Shown piece after piece: positions 53,559 through 63,013 of a stretch of DNA of 64,000 nucleotides. The notes under the pieces are model-generated. The model saw nothing but the letters and a program-made list of their open reading frames with translations, searched no databases and was not told the DNA's origin. The stretch lies in contig JAKIVD010000002.1 in assembly GCA_021647205.1 (NCBI GenBank), forward strand, positions 124,001 to 188,000. Direction: 5' to 3'. Position 1 is the first letter of the stretch. Every line of letters starts with the position of its first letter. This DNA is from Bacteroidales bacterium (lineage in GTDB: Bacteria; Bacteroidota; Bacteroidia; Bacteroidales; F082). A program made the position numbers and the translations under genes.

Positions 53559-55112
53559 ATGAAAAAATTCGCCTCCATTGTTTCCGGACTGGCCTTTTCC
53601 GTTTTGCTTTCCTGTTCTACAGAAACCAGCCCACCAAAACCCAATATTCTTTTTATCCCTGTGGATGACCTGCGTCCCGACCTAGGCTGCTACGGTGATA
53701 CGGTGGTTGCTTCACCAAACATTGACAAACTGGCAGAGCAGGGTATTGTATTTACGCGAACCTACTGCCAGCAGGCAGTTTGTAACCCGTCACGGGTAAG
53801 CCTGCTCACCGGTCTGCGTCCCGATACCCTCAGGGTGTGGGATTTACGGACACAATTTCGGCACAACCTGCCCGATGTGGTGACCCTTCCGCAGTATTTC
53901 AAGAACAACGGCTACTACGTCTGGGGCATTGGAAAGATTTTTCACAACATTTTCCCTGATACCATTTCATGGACAGATAAACCCCATGTTGATGGTTTCC
54001 CTTTCGACCCCGATGCCGTTTACCTGACGGAAGAAAACCTGGAAAAGGTGGAAGCAAAAAAGCAGGTTTACATTGAAAAAGGCATCAGCCGCATCGATCA
54101 ACTGGGTCACTGGTACATCAAAACTGTGGCCACCGAAATTGCCGATGTGGATGACGATGCCTATTTTGACGGAGCACAAACCACCGCTGCCCTGAAAAAG
54201 ATGGAAGAGTTGTCAGGAAAAAATCAACCCTTTTTTATGGCTGTGGGCTACTACCGTCCCCACCTGCCTTTCAATGCGCCAAAAAAATACTGGGACCTTT
54301 ATGAACGTGAAAACATCCCCCTGGCACAAAACCGGTTTTTGCCCGAAAACAGTCCGGCTTATGCCATCAACCGCGGTCGCGAGCTGCGTGGTTATGAAGA
54401 TTTCAGGGATTTGCCACAACCGGAACAGCAAGCACTTGCCGAGGACAGGCAACGACTGTTGAAACATGGTTATTACGCCAGTGTTTCCTATGTTGATGCG
54501 CAGATTGGAAGGTTGATTGCCGGACTGAAAAAACTCGGGCTTTACGAAAATACCATTATCGTCATCTGGGGAGACCATGGCTGGAAACTGGGTGAACACA
54601 ATGCCTGGTGTAAACAAACCAATTATGAAACAGATACCCGTGTACCGATGATTTTTTCAGGTGCCGGTGTGAGTGCCAAAAGCGAAACCTCAGGTGCCCT
54701 TACGGAATTTGTTGACATCTTTCCCACACTTTGCGAAATGGCCGGCCTCGATGTACCCGGTCACTTGCAGGGATTGAGCGCAGCTCCGCTTTTGGAAAAT
54801 CCTGACAAACCATGGAAAACAGCAGCATTCAGCCAGTTTCTTCAGGGGCGTTTCGGACAGATGTACAAGGGTTTCGAAGGAAAACAATTCATGGGATATG
54901 CCATCCGCACAAATCGGTACAGGTATGTGGAATGGTACGAATGGGACAAAGAAACCGACACAAAAGGCAAACTGACCGACCGGGAATTGTACGATCACGA
55001 ACGGGACCCACAGGAAAACAAGAACATCGCCGGCCTGGTGGAAAACGCAGTACTTGTCAAGTCTCTGTCCAACCAACTAAAGAAGGGTTGGCGGGCGGCC
55101 TTGCCAAAGTGA
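53559..55112 (+). CDS. Sulfatase lipoprotein (iduronate-2-sulfatase-like)
   Basis: The 517-residue protein has a lipoprotein signal (SVLLSCST, Cys19 lipidated). The sulfatase fold starts PNILFIPVDDLRPDLGCYG (metal-binding DD). The maturation motif is C75-N-P-S-R, whose cysteine becomes formylglycine with the help of an anaerobic or aerobic sulfatase-maturating enzyme not in this window. The later metal site is IVIWGDHGWKLGEHN. This layout is that of iduronate-2-sulfatase-type enzymes (S1_7-like), which desulfate glycosaminoglycans or algal polysaccharides. It is alone on the plus strand among minus-strand genes. Confidence 0.9.
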   Translation: MKKFASIVSGLAFSVLLSCSTETSPPKPNILFIPVDDLRPDLGCYGDTVVASPNIDKLAEQGIVFTRTYCQQAVCNPSRVSLLTGLRPDTLRVWDLRTQFRHNLPDVVTLPQYFKNNGYYVWGIGKIFHNIFPDTISWTDKPHVDGFPFDPDAVYLTEENLEKVEAKKQVYIEKGISRIDQLGHWYIKTVATEIADVDDDAYFDGAQTTAALKKMEELSGKNQPFFMAVGYYRPHLPFNAPKKYWDLYERENIPLAQNRFLPENSPAYAINRGRELRGYEDFRDLPQPEQQALAEDRQRLLKHGYYASVSYVDAQIGRLIAGLKKLGLYENTIIVIWGDHGWKLGEHNAWCKQTNYETDTRVPMIFSGAGVSAKSETSGALTEFVDIFPTLCEMAGLDVPGHLQGLSAAPLLENPDKPWKTAAFSQFLQGRFGQMYKGFEGKQFMGYAIRTNRYRYVEWYEWDKETDTKGKLTDRELYDHERDPQENKNIAGLVENAVLVKSLSNQLKKGWRAALPK

Positions 55113-55314
55113 CAAAGCAAAAAATACCAGATTCGAAAACCACAGTCTGCAGATTGTTTTTCTGTACAGGGCAGGGGGTGCCGCTACAAGTCTCGCCTTT
55201 CATTTTTAATTGTCCCTTTTAGGTTCTATTGTATAAACAACCCCCCATTCAATCACATATTTTGTAATCAGATTGGCAGGTGCAGGTTCTGCTTTTGAAT
55301 TCTCAAACGCTTGC

Positions 55315-55919
55315 TTATGCCGGTCCGGATTTTTCTTTGAGCAGTTCCTTCAAGCCTTTGATGTGAATTTCACCATAAACAACAGCAATCTTATCGGACT
55401 TAGACTGGATGATTCTGTTCACAAGTTGTTGGTTGCGGTAATCTACAATAATCGGGTTGAGTTTTCCTTTTAACTTTTTACTACAGGTGTAGGTGGAATC
55501 GAGGGAGGTGGCGAAATCGCAGGAATCAAGTTTTACTTCGCCCAATTCTTCATAGCCTTCCCTTGTCATTTGTACGCCAGCCACAATTTTCCGCCATTTA
55601 CGGTTTAGTTGGTCGCTAAAAGTGCTGTCCAGGTTCATGGCTTTGGGTTTGCTGACGATTTGCTCGTAAAAAATAGTATATCCATTTGCCTTCCACCGGG
55701 TGATGGAGTCTTTCAGGTTCTCATAATATTCTACCTGGCTGAAATGTGCCCGCGGTGTAAGAATAATAGATTTTTCCTGAAAGCTGATGTACTGTGGCTT
55801 TACATCTTATTCTTAATTGCCCGAAGCCCTTTGACAGCACCATAAGCTGAAATAAATAAGGTAAGTGTGAACAGGATAACAATCTGAAGGTTGAAATTTA
55901 CAGGTTTGCTTGTCTTCAT
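55315..55919 (-). pseudogene. TraB/GumN-like membrane-anchored protein with one frameshift
   Basis: The gene starts at ATG 55919 (MKTSKPVNFNLQIVIL...), with an N-terminal membrane helix, and stops in frame at 55802 after AIKNKM. The next frame continues without a start: DVKPQYISFQEKSIILTPRAHF, then EYYENLKDSITRW and, at the end, KIAVVYGEIHIKGLKELLKE. One extra base near 55806 would join them as AIKN-K-DVKPQ. The pattern of ILTxxxH, a helix with polar partners and a final GxxHxxG is TraB/GumN-like, a tentative match. The 200 bases before the sulfatase end hold no gene. Confidence 0.55.
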
Positions 55920-56019
55920 AGTTTGAAGTTTACCAACCCTAAAACTGCAGTTCTACAATTTAAACAGTTTTCGTTGTTAAGCGTTCATTGTCGCGGCAAG
56001 TTAGTTTTTCAAAAAGCAC

Positions 56020-56487
56020 TCAATCAGGCACGTAAGAACTAACCAGCAGTTTGCAATTCTTTACCTCATCTTGACCCTTGGTTGCATCGACTTCCTTAAT
56101 GGTAACCCTGCCACTACCTACACCCAGTCGTGCATCCTGTCTTAAATAATAAACCTGGCCTGCTTTAACGTCCAGTTGAACAACAGCCGAACTCTCACCC
56201 GTTGAAGAAGCAAAAGTATACGTTCCAGGTTTTAAATCCCATTTAAAAAAAGTACCGGGCCCTGTGCCACCGGCATCTTGAGTATTTACCTTTACACTCA
56301 ACTGACCTGCTGCCCCCACCGCTCTTCCGGTACGGTACAGATATACTGTTCCTTTATCAACAGGAGCGTTAAACGATTTTGCTTCGCTACTTTTACTTTC
56401 CGGTGCTTTTGAAGTGGAGGCACAGCTAACAACAAGCCAGCTTAACGCCAAAACCGGGATGAGCCAAAAAAGTCTTTTCAATTTCAT
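56020..56487 (-). CDS. DUF2846 lipoprotein
   Basis: The 155-residue protein has a lipoprotein signal ending LVVSCAST (lipid Cys at about 22). The body has DKGTVYLYRTGRAVGAAG, WDLKPGTYTFASST and QVYYLRQDARLG, matching the DUF2846 beta-sandwich lipoprotein family of unknown role. It probably sits in the outer membrane. A dispersed perfect palindrome lies 50 bases upstream, between this gene and the Ycf48-like gene. Confidence 0.8.
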   Translation of the reverse strand: MKLKRLFWLIPVLALSWLVVSCASTSKAPESKSSEAKSFNAPVDKGTVYLYRTGRAVGAAGQLSVKVNTQDAGGTGPGTFFKWDLKPGTYTFASSTGESSAVVQLDVKAGQVYYLRQDARLGVGSGRVTIKEVDATKGQDEVKNCKLLVSSYVPD

Positions 56488-56535
56488 GGTATAAATTTAA
56501 TGGGGCAAATCAGGTAATGAGTCTAAGCCGGTATA

Positions 56536-56564
56536 CTTTTCCAAAGTTTGGAACTTTGGAAAAG
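56536..56564. repeat. Dispersed palindrome CTTTTCCAAAGTT, copy 1
   Basis: CTTTTCCAAAGTT (56536-56548) and AACTTTGGAAAAG (56552-56564) are exact 13-bp inverted repeats with loop TGG. It lies 40 bases after the stop of the Ycf48-like gene. The same arms occur at 59726-59754. Confidence 0.75.
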
Positions 56565-56603
56565 CTTACAAGATAAGTCCTGTTCCACATCAATATCCGA
56601 TGC

Positions 56604-57893
56604 CTAATTTTTGAACACCCGGAAAGTACTTTGCCCGTTTTCCGTACTTAGCTTCAGTAAATAAACGCCCTTGTTAATATCCGATAAACTTAAGGTAAAC
56701 CTTGCATTGGATGTGTTTGAAATCCATTGGCCGTCCTGAATAATCCTGCCGGAGATATCGATTAACGAATAATGGATTTGTTCGTTGTTATCAGCATTTA
56801 TTTCCACATTAACCTTATCGGTTGCAGGGTTTGGATAAATGTTGACATCAAAATCCAGGCTCGTTTGATGAATACCGAGCGGTGAGCGGACACCTTTGTA
56901 AATTTTTCCGCCCACACCCACTGCCCATGCATTATTTGAATCAGGTGCAGTAATTGTTACCAGCAAAAAGTCGGGGATGGTATCGGGTGTGGAAGACCAT
57001 GTTTCTCCACTATTTGAAGTGTGATAAAACAAAGCATTTGTGGTACCTGCTAGCTCCGTTGAAGTATTAAACATACCATGATTCTCATCAGAAAAAGACA
57101 ATGACCATATCGTTTGGTTTTCCTCAGGAAGTTGAAAATTCAATTCCCAGATACCACCCGGTTGAAAATCTGTTTTCTTCAAAAGTTTACCTTTCTGGCT
57201 ACCGGCAAAACCAATATCTGAATTGATAAACGCAATAGAATTAATATGATCATCGGTTACAAAAGTATCAAATCCGGATGCACCCCATAAAAAAGGTGCA
57301 TTGTCAGGTCTTCTATAAAACACCTCAGCTTGTCGCGAGCCTACGGATTTCCACATTGATCCTCCAACAAATGCTGTGGTATCTGAGGTTACGGCAATTG
57401 CTCTGGGGCTTGGAACGGCAACACCACTTACATAATCTTCGTGTACCCATGTGGTACCACCATCCGATGTCATATAAATGCTATCAAAAGTTGCCAGCCA
57501 ACCTGTATTAACATCGGCAAAAGCGATATCATACATTAAATTGGCAACAATATTACCTGGAGCAATATTTTGCCAACTTGAACCACCATCTGTAGTTTTA
57601 ATCATGGTTTTACTTAATGTACCACCAACTGCCCATCCTGTATTGGCATCAATAAAAAATACAGCACGTAGTATTTCAGTTGTGCCACTTGCCTGAGGAG
57701 TCCAGGTTTGGCCGCCATCTGTGGTGTTCACAATCGTGCCATCATTGCCAACAGCCCATCCGGTTTGGCCGTCTGTAAAAAATACATCATTTAAAGTAAC
57801 TGTAACACCACTGTTCTGAGCTGTCCAGTCAAAATTTTGTGCAAACAATGCACTGCTAAAAAATACTATAATTGAAATTGTTAAAAGTCTCAT
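56604..57893 (-). CDS. Ycf48/BNR-repeat secreted protein with T9SS sorting domain
   Basis: The 429-residue protein has a signal peptide (ends SALFAQ), then beta-propeller repeats of the Ycf48-like kind (TGWAVGNDGTIVNTTDGGQTW and TGWAVGGTLSKTMIKTTDGG), and a C-terminal T9SS type A domain (VNIYPNPATDKVNVEI, ending STFRVFKN). Such propellers bind partners or glycans outside the cell; the function is unknown. No typical glycosidase catalytic residues are apparent. Confidence 0.88.
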   Translation of the reverse strand: MRLLTISIIVFFSSALFAQNFDWTAQNSGVTVTLNDVFFTDGQTGWAVGNDGTIVNTTDGGQTWTPQASGTTEILRAVFFIDANTGWAVGGTLSKTMIKTTDGGSSWQNIAPGNIVANLMYDIAFADVNTGWLATFDSIYMTSDGGTTWVHEDYVSGVAVPSPRAIAVTSDTTAFVGGSMWKSVGSRQAEVFYRRPDNAPFLWGASGFDTFVTDDHINSIAFINSDIGFAGSQKGKLLKKTDFQPGGIWELNFQLPEENQTIWSLSFSDENHGMFNTSTELAGTTNALFYHTSNSGETWSSTPDTIPDFLLVTITAPDSNNAWAVGVGGKIYKGVRSPLGIHQTSLDFDVNIYPNPATDKVNVEINADNNEQIHYSLIDISGRIIQDGQWISNTSNARFTLSLSDINKGVYLLKLSTENGQSTFRVFKN

Positions 57894-57934
57894 GGGAATA
57901 AAAATTTAAATGTGCGTTGTTTATTTTAAGAATA

Positions 57935-58669
57935 CTATCTGGAAGAAGAATACCCCTCCAAAAAAGTGTACAAAACTATACTAAATAAATTGACCAGGAC
58001 GTATTTAACCACGGCCCAAAAGTTAAACTTTCGTAAAAGAGAAAAAGAACTGTGAAACAGGAGCAGAAACAAAATCACGAATTCAATGTCTTCCACATCA
58101 AAGGTGCTGTATTTGCCGATAAACATTGTTATAATTTTCACCAGTGTATAAATACCGGTGATATAAAACCCGACAGATGTATATTCCGCCAGGTTGTAGT
58201 TTTTTCTAAAGAATAATTTAAACATCAGGGCAATGGAAAAAACAAGCAGGAACAGTATATTGTTAATGTTTGCCAACATTAAACTGATGGTTTCACCAGC
58301 AGTGGGAAAAAGCTCAGATATTTCTTTCAAATCATTTTTAGAAATCTCATCTGCAAGCGGGTCGTAACCAATCCAGGACATGAGAATTAAGTAAACGGCA
58401 GTAATCAGGATAAAAAAAAGCCACGGGTTTGTAGTAGGTTTTCCGTTTCCCGGCGATGTATTCCCTAAACAGCTTTCCGGGATCGACAATCAATAGACGA
58501 ATAGTCAGCAACAGCGGCCCCTCAAAGGCAAAGGCAACCCCCAAAAGTGGCTGATGGTCTCTTTAAATTAGATTCGTCCGGTAGCAGTGTCTTGTCCGCA
58601 GTGTGAACAGAAATTCCCTTGAATATCACTTCCACAATTTAAACAAGTCTGGTTGAAGGGTTCCGGCAT
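57935..58669 (-). pseudogene. Broken zinc-ribbon DUF3667 membrane protein
   Basis: The pieces in order are a zinc ribbon starting at ATG 58669 (CLNCGSDIQGNFCSHCG), ending in TAA at 58570 after GRI; KETISHFWG in the same frame; a shift at a G5 run near 58523 to VAFAFEGPLLLTIRLLIVDPGKLFREYI ... KTYYKPVAFF; and a shift at a T8 run near 58417 to FFILITAVYLILMSW and four more helices, ending at 57935. This is a DUF3667 protein with three interruptions, two of them one-base changes in homopolymers. It may be decayed or may reflect read errors. Confidence 0.7.
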
Positions 58670-58676
58670 TTTGTAT

Positions 58677-59711
58677 TTATTTATTTTTTGATTCAAACGG
58701 AAAAACAACTTTCCAGTCTTTTTCCATATCCATCACTGTCCAGCCTTTCTCGGTGGCTTCATCAAGGCCTTTATCCAGTCTGCCAATGTGGGATTTCCTG
58801 TCGTAAGCCCACTCCCTGATTGAATCGGTATGATGTACATACAGCATAAAACTTTCTAATGTATTGGCTGCCGTCCATTGCATCATGGCCAGGTCACCAT
58901 CGGAATTTCCCCCGCAAAAAACGGGCTTTTTACCGATAATTTTTTGGATATTCACAGCCTTATTGCCTTTGTCGTTATAAAAGTCCATTTCGGGATATCG
59001 CTCTAAAAAGGGATTTCCGTCATTGTAATTGTAAACGGTTTTAAAAGAAGTTCCAAGAATCTGATTTTCGGGTATATTGTAAATATCGCAAATAATGGGC
59101 CGCATAAACTCGATACTGCCACCCGAAACAATATAAGTTACAAAGTCGTTGGCTTGCAAATAAGCCAATAATTCGAGCATGGGTTTGTAAACAAAATCGG
59201 TAAAGGGCTTGTCTTTGGTAGGATGTTTGGCGGTTTGAATCCAGTTGGAGACCAATTGGTGAAATTCGGCAACCGTTGTTCCACTGTGTGTAACCGCCAG
59301 TACTTTTCCGATGCCTTCTGATCCCGAAGCCATGAGTGCATTCGGGTCGTTTTCGAGAATTCCTTTGAATGGCTGTTCATTTTTCCATTCTGGATGCTCC
59401 GGTGCCAATGCTTTCACCCTGTCCATGGCAAAATAAAACTGGAAATACAGGGGCCGTTCGCTCCACATGGTGCCATCATTGTCAAAAACGGCAATACGGT
59501 CGGGGATTGCAATAAAGTTTTTGCTTTCGGTATTTGTCACCTCTTTTACATAAGCAATGATGGCTGATTTTGTTGGGCCTTCGTTCCATGAAGGCAGGGG
59601 GTCAATGTTTCCACTTATTGCTCCCTGCTTTGTTTCTGTGACTTGTACACAGGAAATCATGAAGTTGATAAGCAGAATTATACCAATGCTTCCGATTGTT
59701 CTTTTCATCAT
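58677..59711 (-). CDS. HAD-superfamily phosphatase, lipoprotein
   Basis: The 344-residue protein has a lipoprotein signal ending FMISCVQV. HAD motifs are DNDGTMW (the nucleophile is the first Asp), VSGGSIEF and GGNSDGDLAM. Periplasmic or surface HAD phosphatases hydrolyse small phosphate esters; the substrate is not evident. It lies between the sulfatase gene and the DUF3667 relic on the minus strand and could be part of the sulfatase locus. Confidence 0.85.
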   Translation of the reverse strand: MMKRTIGSIGIILLINFMISCVQVTETKQGAISGNIDPLPSWNEGPTKSAIIAYVKEVTNTESKNFIAIPDRIAVFDNDGTMWSERPLYFQFYFAMDRVKALAPEHPEWKNEQPFKGILENDPNALMASGSEGIGKVLAVTHSGTTVAEFHQLVSNWIQTAKHPTKDKPFTDFVYKPMLELLAYLQANDFVTYIVSGGSIEFMRPIICDIYNIPENQILGTSFKTVYNYNDGNPFLERYPEMDFYNDKGNKAVNIQKIIGKKPVFCGGNSDGDLAMMQWTAANTLESFMLYVHHTDSIREWAYDRKSHIGRLDKGLDEATEKGWTVMDMEKDWKVVFPFESKNK

Positions 59712-59723
59712 TTAATTTCTTAA

Positions 59724-59756
59724 AACTTTTCCAAAGTTCAGAACTTTGGAAAAGTT
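59724..59756. repeat. Dispersed palindrome CTTTTCCAAAGTT, copy 2
   Basis: 15-bp arms here (AACTTTTCCAAAGTT and AACTTTGGAAAAGTT) around the loop CAG; the inner 13 bases are identical to 56536-56564. It lies between the sulfatase stop and the HAD gene start. Confidence 0.75.
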
Positions 59757-59770
59757 AAATAGTACACCTT

Positions 59771-61324
59771 CTAATTACTGGTTGGCGTGGTTAATTGTTC
59801 CATCACTTTATCCAGGCTGAAACTGGCGGCTTTCATCCGTGGCGGATAATCTTTGAAAGTCATCAGGAAACTGCCGACAATATCTTGTGCGGGAACTAAA
59901 AGAAATGCATGATCCAATAACCAATCGTAATAGGTATTTGATGTAATGGGTGCAAATTCGTAGGGGTCCCTCCTCAAATTCAACATAATGGGAATGCGCA
60001 ACGGAGTAAAGGGTTCTGCCCAGGTGAGCAATGTGCCTTCTGCCCTTTGTTCCATAAAAATGAGTTTCCAGTCGTCGTAACGGAGGGCAGTTAAGTCACC
60101 ATCATCCGAAAAGTAGAACAGCTCTTTGCGGGCACCTTTTTCTTCTTTTCCGGTCAAATAGGGCAACATATTGTAACCATCCAAATGCACTTTATAGGTT
60201 TTATCACCAATGGTGTAGCCTTCCAACAGTTTTTCTTTTACGTCATCCTGTCCGGCGGCAGCCAGGAAAGTGGGCAGCCAGTCCATGCCTGAAAAAATTT
60301 CGTTTGAAATAGTACCGGCTTCGATATGGTTTGGCCAGCGAACCATTGCAGGGGTTCTCCATCCGCCTTCCCAGTTGGTGTTTTTCTCGCCCCTGAAAGG
60401 GCTCACAGCCGCATCGGGCCAGGTGTTTTTGTGCGGGCCGTTGTCGGTTCCGTATTCTACTATCGTATTGTCGGCAATGCCCAGTTCATCCAAAAGGTCA
60501 AGCAACTGGCCGACATGCATGTCGTGTTCTACCATGCCATCGGCATATTCATCCTGCCCGGAGATGCCCCTTAGTTCCGCTTTCACATGCGTGCGAAAGT
60601 GCATCCTTGTCCCGTTCCACCACACAAAAAACGGTTCACCGGAATCGACGGCTTCACGAATAAATTTTTTGGCTGTTTCGATGGTTTCGTCATCAATGGT
60701 TTCCATCCTCTTTTTGGTGAGCGGGCCGGTATCTTCAATTCTGCCATCGCCATAAGAATGAATAACCCCGCGGGGGCCATACCTTTTCGCAAAATCCGGG
60801 TATTCTTCCGGGCTTGGATAATCGGGCAGTTCCGGCTCTTCTTCAGCATTCAGGTGGTAGAGGTTGCCAAAAAACTCATCAAAACCATGATTGGTCGGCA
60901 GGTGTTCGTCCCTGTCGCCGAGGTGGTTTTTACCGAACTGGCCGGTGCGGTAACCCAATGGTTTCAGCAATTCGGCAATGGTGGGGTCTTTTTCGGAAAT
61001 TCCTTCTTTGGCTCCCGGAAGACCTACTTTGCTTAATCCGGTGCGGTACACACTTTGTCCCATAATGAATGAAGAACGGCCTGCCGTACAACTTTGCTCC
61101 GAATAATAATCGGTAAACATCATGCCTTCTTTGGCAAGGCGGTCGATATTCGGTGTTTGGTAACCCACCAGCCCAAAGGTGTAGGCACTGATATTGGACT
61201 GTCCGATATCATCACCCCAAATAACGAGAATGTTCGGTTTTTTGTTTTTCCGGGACTGTGCCTCAGAAATTTGTATGCCAAATATTGCTATCAGACAGAG
61301 TACAAGGATACTTTTTGTTTTCAT
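59771..61324 (-). CDS. Arylsulfatase with CTAGR maturation motif
   Basis: About 517 residues from ATG 61324 (MKTKSILVLCL...), with a signal peptide ending SEAQS; the frame is open 13 codons further but lacks a signal-like start there. The fold starts PNILVIWGDDIGQSNISAY, the formylglycine motif is CTAGRSSF, and the distal metal site is VEYGTDNGPHKNTWPD. Motif CTAGR is accepted by maturation enzymes in place of CxPSR. This is of the arylsulfatase (S1_4-like) type, different from the sulfatase at 53.6 kb, so the two may act on different linkages. Confidence 0.92.
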   Translation of the reverse strand: MKTKSILVLCLIAIFGIQISEAQSRKNKKPNILVIWGDDIGQSNISAYTFGLVGYQTPNIDRLAKEGMMFTDYYSEQSCTAGRSSFIMGQSVYRTGLSKVGLPGAKEGISEKDPTIAELLKPLGYRTGQFGKNHLGDRDEHLPTNHGFDEFFGNLYHLNAEEEPELPDYPSPEEYPDFAKRYGPRGVIHSYGDGRIEDTGPLTKKRMETIDDETIETAKKFIREAVDSGEPFFVWWNGTRMHFRTHVKAELRGISGQDEYADGMVEHDMHVGQLLDLLDELGIADNTIVEYGTDNGPHKNTWPDAAVSPFRGEKNTNWEGGWRTPAMVRWPNHIEAGTISNEIFSGMDWLPTFLAAAGQDDVKEKLLEGYTIGDKTYKVHLDGYNMLPYLTGKEEKGARKELFYFSDDGDLTALRYDDWKLIFMEQRAEGTLLTWAEPFTPLRIPIMLNLRRDPYEFAPITSNTYYDWLLDHAFLLVPAQDIVGSFLMTFKDYPPRMKAASFSLDKVMEQLTTPTSN

Positions 61325-61552
61325 GCTTCGTATATTTAAGTGATATTTAAAACCTGGTTTCAACTAGTAAATGTAAGTAGAAACGCTAGCTAAACAGTAT
61401 TGTCAGCAATTCAAAATCAGGATAATTTTGTAGAAAAAACAGAAAGCACGAAGATAAACAATTTACCGGACTATTTTTAGGGGCCCTTATTTGGTTGACA
61501 AGACGCTTTACACAATCAATGAAGTTGTTTGGTATACTAATCTTTTACCGGT

Positions 61553-62914
61553 TTACTTTTTGTTCATCGGTAAATCAACGCCAAACCCGCCCTTTTTGTC
61601 CTCACGTTTCAGCAAAAGGGCAAACAGCAAACCCAAAAAACTCAGGCCCACAAACATGAGTATGGTCGGGGTATAATTCAGGGTTTCGGGATTGCCCGGA
61701 TTGGTTTTGTCGAGGATAATTCCGGCCAGCAGGGGAACGCCCCATAGCCCCAGGTTTTGAATGGAGTACATCAGGCCGTAAGCTGTCCCGATTTGTTGGT
61801 CATCCACCAGCCTCACCATCGAAGGCCACATGGCAGCCGGTACCAGTGCAAAGGCGACGCCCAATAAAATCATCGAAAGGTGGGGTGCCATTCCGGTAAA
61901 GGCAAAAGTCAGGTGTACCAGCAATAAAGCCAGCGAACCAAAAATCATAGCGGTGGCGGCTTTGCCATAACGGTCGATTAAGAATCCAAATAAGGGAGTA
62001 AAGAACAATGTTCCCAAAGGTAAGAGAGAAGCAATCTGACCGCTTTGTTCGTAGCTCATCCCAAATTGATGGTAAAAGAAATCGGGGGCAAAGGCCATAA
62101 ACGGAAAAACGGCTGCGTAAAAGGTAACACACAGTAAAGCAATGTAAAAATACGCCCGGTTGGAAAGGATTTTTGTGATGTCGCTCAGTTTAAATTTGTT
62201 GGTTTCCACAACAGCTTCTTCCTGTTGGATTTGTTTGTCAATTTTGAAGTCAAACAAAATGTAAATGATAAATGCCAGCAGGCCCATCAGCGCCAAAACG
62301 GCGGCAAACCAAATGGCTGTGCTCAGGTATTCGCCATCAGGTCCGGCAATGCGTGGCGAAAGTTGCAGGGCTGCAAAAGTACCCAGCCGCCCAAAGCCGA
62401 CTTTCAGTCCGAAAGCCAGTGCCAAATCTTTTCCCTTAAACCATTTGACCAGGATTTTGCTCACCACCACAATACTTGTTTCGGCACCCAGTCCGTAGAA
62501 GAACCTGCCCAGGAGCATCATTTTTAATTCGGGCGAATATCCAGGTAAAAAAGTGGTCATAAAACCATAACCCAATCCGCCATTGCTGTAATAATCTGAT
62601 GAGCCGTAAGCCGTTAGCATAGCCCCAAAAGCCATCGAAAAAATAAAAAGGAAGCCTGTCCGGCGGATGCCCAACTTATCGAGGATAACCCCTCCCACAA
62701 CGGCCATCAACAGGAAAGTATTGGGGATGGAGTAGAAGGAGACAAACAAACCGTAATCGGTATTGCTGAAACCAAACTCGGTCATTAACAGGTCCTTGAG
62801 GGTAGAGAAAGCATCGTAGAAATAGTAGTTTACCGATAAAATAAAACCGACCAGGATGAGGATTCCCCAGCGTGCCAGCGGATAATCATTAATTGCTTTT
62901 TTGAGTTTTTCCAT
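61553..62914 (-). CDS. Major facilitator superfamily transporter
   Basis: The 453-residue protein has twelve predicted helices. MFS loop motifs are GGVILDKLGIRRTG (between helices 2 and 3) and GFLIDRYGKAAT (between 8 and 9). It starts KAINDYPLARWGILILVG. The long central loop carries charged residues. The substrate cannot be told; its place between a sulfatase and a DUF1207 gene suggests sugar or sulfate-ester products (inference). A 189-base gap without a gene lies between it and the arylsulfatase. Confidence 0.88.
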   Translation of the reverse strand: MEKLKKAINDYPLARWGILILVGFILSVNYYFYDAFSTLKDLLMTEFGFSNTDYGLFVSFYSIPNTFLLMAVVGGVILDKLGIRRTGFLFIFSMAFGAMLTAYGSSDYYSNGGLGYGFMTTFLPGYSPELKMMLLGRFFYGLGAETSIVVVSKILVKWFKGKDLALAFGLKVGFGRLGTFAALQLSPRIAGPDGEYLSTAIWFAAVLALMGLLAFIIYILFDFKIDKQIQQEEAVVETNKFKLSDITKILSNRAYFYIALLCVTFYAAVFPFMAFAPDFFYHQFGMSYEQSGQIASLLPLGTLFFTPLFGFLIDRYGKAATAMIFGSLALLLVHLTFAFTGMAPHLSMILLGVAFALVPAAMWPSMVRLVDDQQIGTAYGLMYSIQNLGLWGVPLLAGIILDKTNPGNPETLNYTPTILMFVGLSFLGLLFALLLKREDKKGGFGVDLPMNKK

Positions 62915-63013
62915 GCAAGAAGAATTGGATGTGGGCGAAAATACAATTTATTTAATGGCCACGAATGGGCAAATAAAAAATGAAGAAATGGGGGAAGCAA
63001 CCTTAACAAGAAC

